Source of the DNA: Streptosporangium sp. NBC_01755
GTDB lineage: Bacteria; Actinomycetota; Actinomycetes; Streptosporangiales; Streptosporangiaceae
Assembly: GCF_035917995.1 (NCBI RefSeq)
Contig: NZ_CP109131.1
Location: 4,402,001-4,466,000 of the forward strand
Length of the DNA stretch: 64,000 nucleotides
Direction: 5' to 3'
Shown here: piece after piece, positions 63,184 to 64,000 of the stretch
Position numbering within the stretch: position 1 is the stretch's first letter
Layout: every line of letters begins with the position of its first letter
Notes under the pieces: model-generated
The model's input: the letters and a program-made list of their open reading frames with translations, nothing else
Told to the model about the DNA's origin: nothing
The model's database searches: none
Translations under genes and position numbers: made by a program

Positions 63184-63457
63184 GGCCACGGAAACCACGA
63201 CCGAGACGCGGAACTACCGCAAGACCCGTGAGGGTCTGGTCGTCAGCGACAAGATGGACAAGACTGTCGTGGTCGCTGTCGAGGACCGCGTCAAGCACCC
63301 CCTGTACGGCAAGGTCATCCGCAGGACGACCAAGTACAAGGCGCACGACGAGGCCAACACCTGTGGTGTCGGCGACCGCGTCCTCCTGATGGAGACCCGG
63401 CCGCTCTCCGCCAGCAAGCGCTGGCGGGTCATCGAGATCCTCGAGAAGGCCAAGTAG
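63176..63457 (+). CDS. rpsQ: 30S ribosomal protein S17
   Basis: A 93-residue primary 16S rRNA-binding protein. '[20 protein letters not shown]' and '[19 protein letters not shown]' are standard. A short Glu/Thr-rich N-terminal extension is seen. Followed by a 180-base spacer with a strong hairpin. Confidence 0.97.
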   Translation: MAEATETTTETRNYRKTREGLVVSDKMDKTVVVAVEDRVKHPLYGKVIRRTTKYKAHDEANTCGVGDRVLLMETRPLSASKRWRVIEILEKAK

Positions 63458-63468
63458 TTAACGCGCCT

Positions 63469-63497
63469 CGTGGGGGGTGACACCGTCACCCCCCACG
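63469..63497 (+). terminator. Strong hairpin between rpsQ and rplN
   Basis: Perfect 13-bp stem CGTGGGGGGTGAC-ACC-GTCACCCCCCACG, 11 bases after the rpsQ stop, without a U-tract. It could be a partial terminator that splits the S10 and spc operons. Confidence 0.55.
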
Positions 63498-63637
63498 AAG
63501 GCGTCCAAGGGGGCGAAGCGATCTTCGCTCCGCCTGCGCCGGCGGTCCCGCAAGGACTGTCGCCGGAGGACAAAGACCCAGCAGGTTCCGCAAGGCTCAC
63601 CCACGGGTGAGAACCAGCGAGACAAACAGGAGTACAA

Positions 63638-64000
63638 GTGATCCAGCAGGAGTCGCGGCTCAAGGTCGCCGACAACACCGGTGCGAAGGAAGTCCTTTGC
63701 ATCCGTGTGCTCGGTGGCTCGGGCCGGCGCTACGCGGGAATCGGCGACATCATCGTCGCCACGGTCAAGGACGCCATCCCGGGCGGCACCGTGAAGAAGG
63801 GCGATGTGGTCAAGGCCGTCATCGTCCGCACTGTCAAGGAGCGCCGCCGGCCCGACGGCTCCTACATCCGCTTCGACGAGAACGCCGCCGTCATCATCAA
63901 GGACAGCGGCGACCCCCGGGGCACTCGCATCTTCGGTCCCGTTGGTCGTGAGCTGCGTGACAAGAAGTTCATGCGGATCATCTCGCTCGCGCCGGAGGTG
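63638..64000 (+). CDS. rplN: 50S ribosomal protein L14 (3' end cut by window edge)
   Basis: 121 residues are visible from GTG 63638 ('[20 protein letters not shown]'), ending '[11 protein letters not shown]', so only about one residue and the stop are missing from the usual 122. '[20 protein letters not shown]' and '[14 protein letters not shown]' are diagnostic. AGGAGTACAA precedes the start. First gene of the spc operon. Confidence 0.97.
   Translation, partial: MIQQESRLKVADNTGAKEVLCIRVLGGSGRRYAGIGDIIVATVKDAIPGGTVKKGDVVKAVIVRTVKERRRPDGSYIRFDENAAVIIKDSGDPRGTRIFGPVGRELRDKKFMRIISLAPEV

Overview
The window is chromosomal DNA from a high-GC actinomycete. GTG and TTG starts are frequent, -10 boxes fit TAnnnT, and many genes overlap by GTGA or ATGA. 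Gene content and order (serC, citA/pdxH, an IdeR-type regulator, then tRNA-Trp-secE-nusG-rplKA-rplJL-rpoBC-rpsLG-fusA-tuf and the S10 operon) fit a filamentous actinomycete. Streptosporangiaceae-type genera (Streptosporangium, Nonomuraea and relatives) are my best guess from overall likeness; no search was possible.

Region 1 (1-10.0 kb) is housekeeping and regulation. It holds the 5' part of serC, citrate synthase citA divergent from pdxH, an MFS exporter, an IdeR/DtxR iron regulator with all metal ligands visible, a PAS-GAF-SpoIIE phosphatase-anti-sigma kinase fusion, an alpha/beta hydrolase, a tiny membrane protein, a lipoprotein and an acyl-CoA dehydrogenase.

Region 2 (10.0-28.0 kb) is a cell-surface and accessory block. 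Two separate modules each pair a secreted, Thr/Pro- or Ser-rich surface protein with a class F sortase (10.3-12.5 and 24.5-26.3 kb). Between them lie a secreted Arg/Gly-rich repeat protein that shares its leader and export sequence with a nearby secreted glycerophosphodiester phosphodiesterase, a 30-bp minisatellite, a PQQ-type sugar dehydrogenase lipoprotein, a three-subunit molybdenum hydroxylase (PaoABC type), and a ribose-type ABC transporter that lacks a binding protein and has an altered Walker A. A thiolase, a 59-residue basic protein and a SAM methyltransferase follow.

Region 3 (29.3-36.9 kb) carries three paralogous STAND ATPase-TPR proteins with no visible DNA-binding or effector domain. 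The second and third overlap by four bases, and an adenosine deaminase-like gene lies between the first and second on the other strand.

Region 4 (37.0-64.0 kb) is the transcription-translation core: an aspartate aminotransferase, tRNA-Trp, secE, nusG, ribosomal protein operons, rpoBC, the str operon and the S10 operon up to rplN, which the window end cuts just before its end. A lipoprotein sits between rplA and rplJ, and two Mce-associated-like membrane proteins sit between rplL and rpoB. Several leaders and spacers here contain strong hairpins, and a 73-bp tandem repeat begins inside the last codons of fusA.
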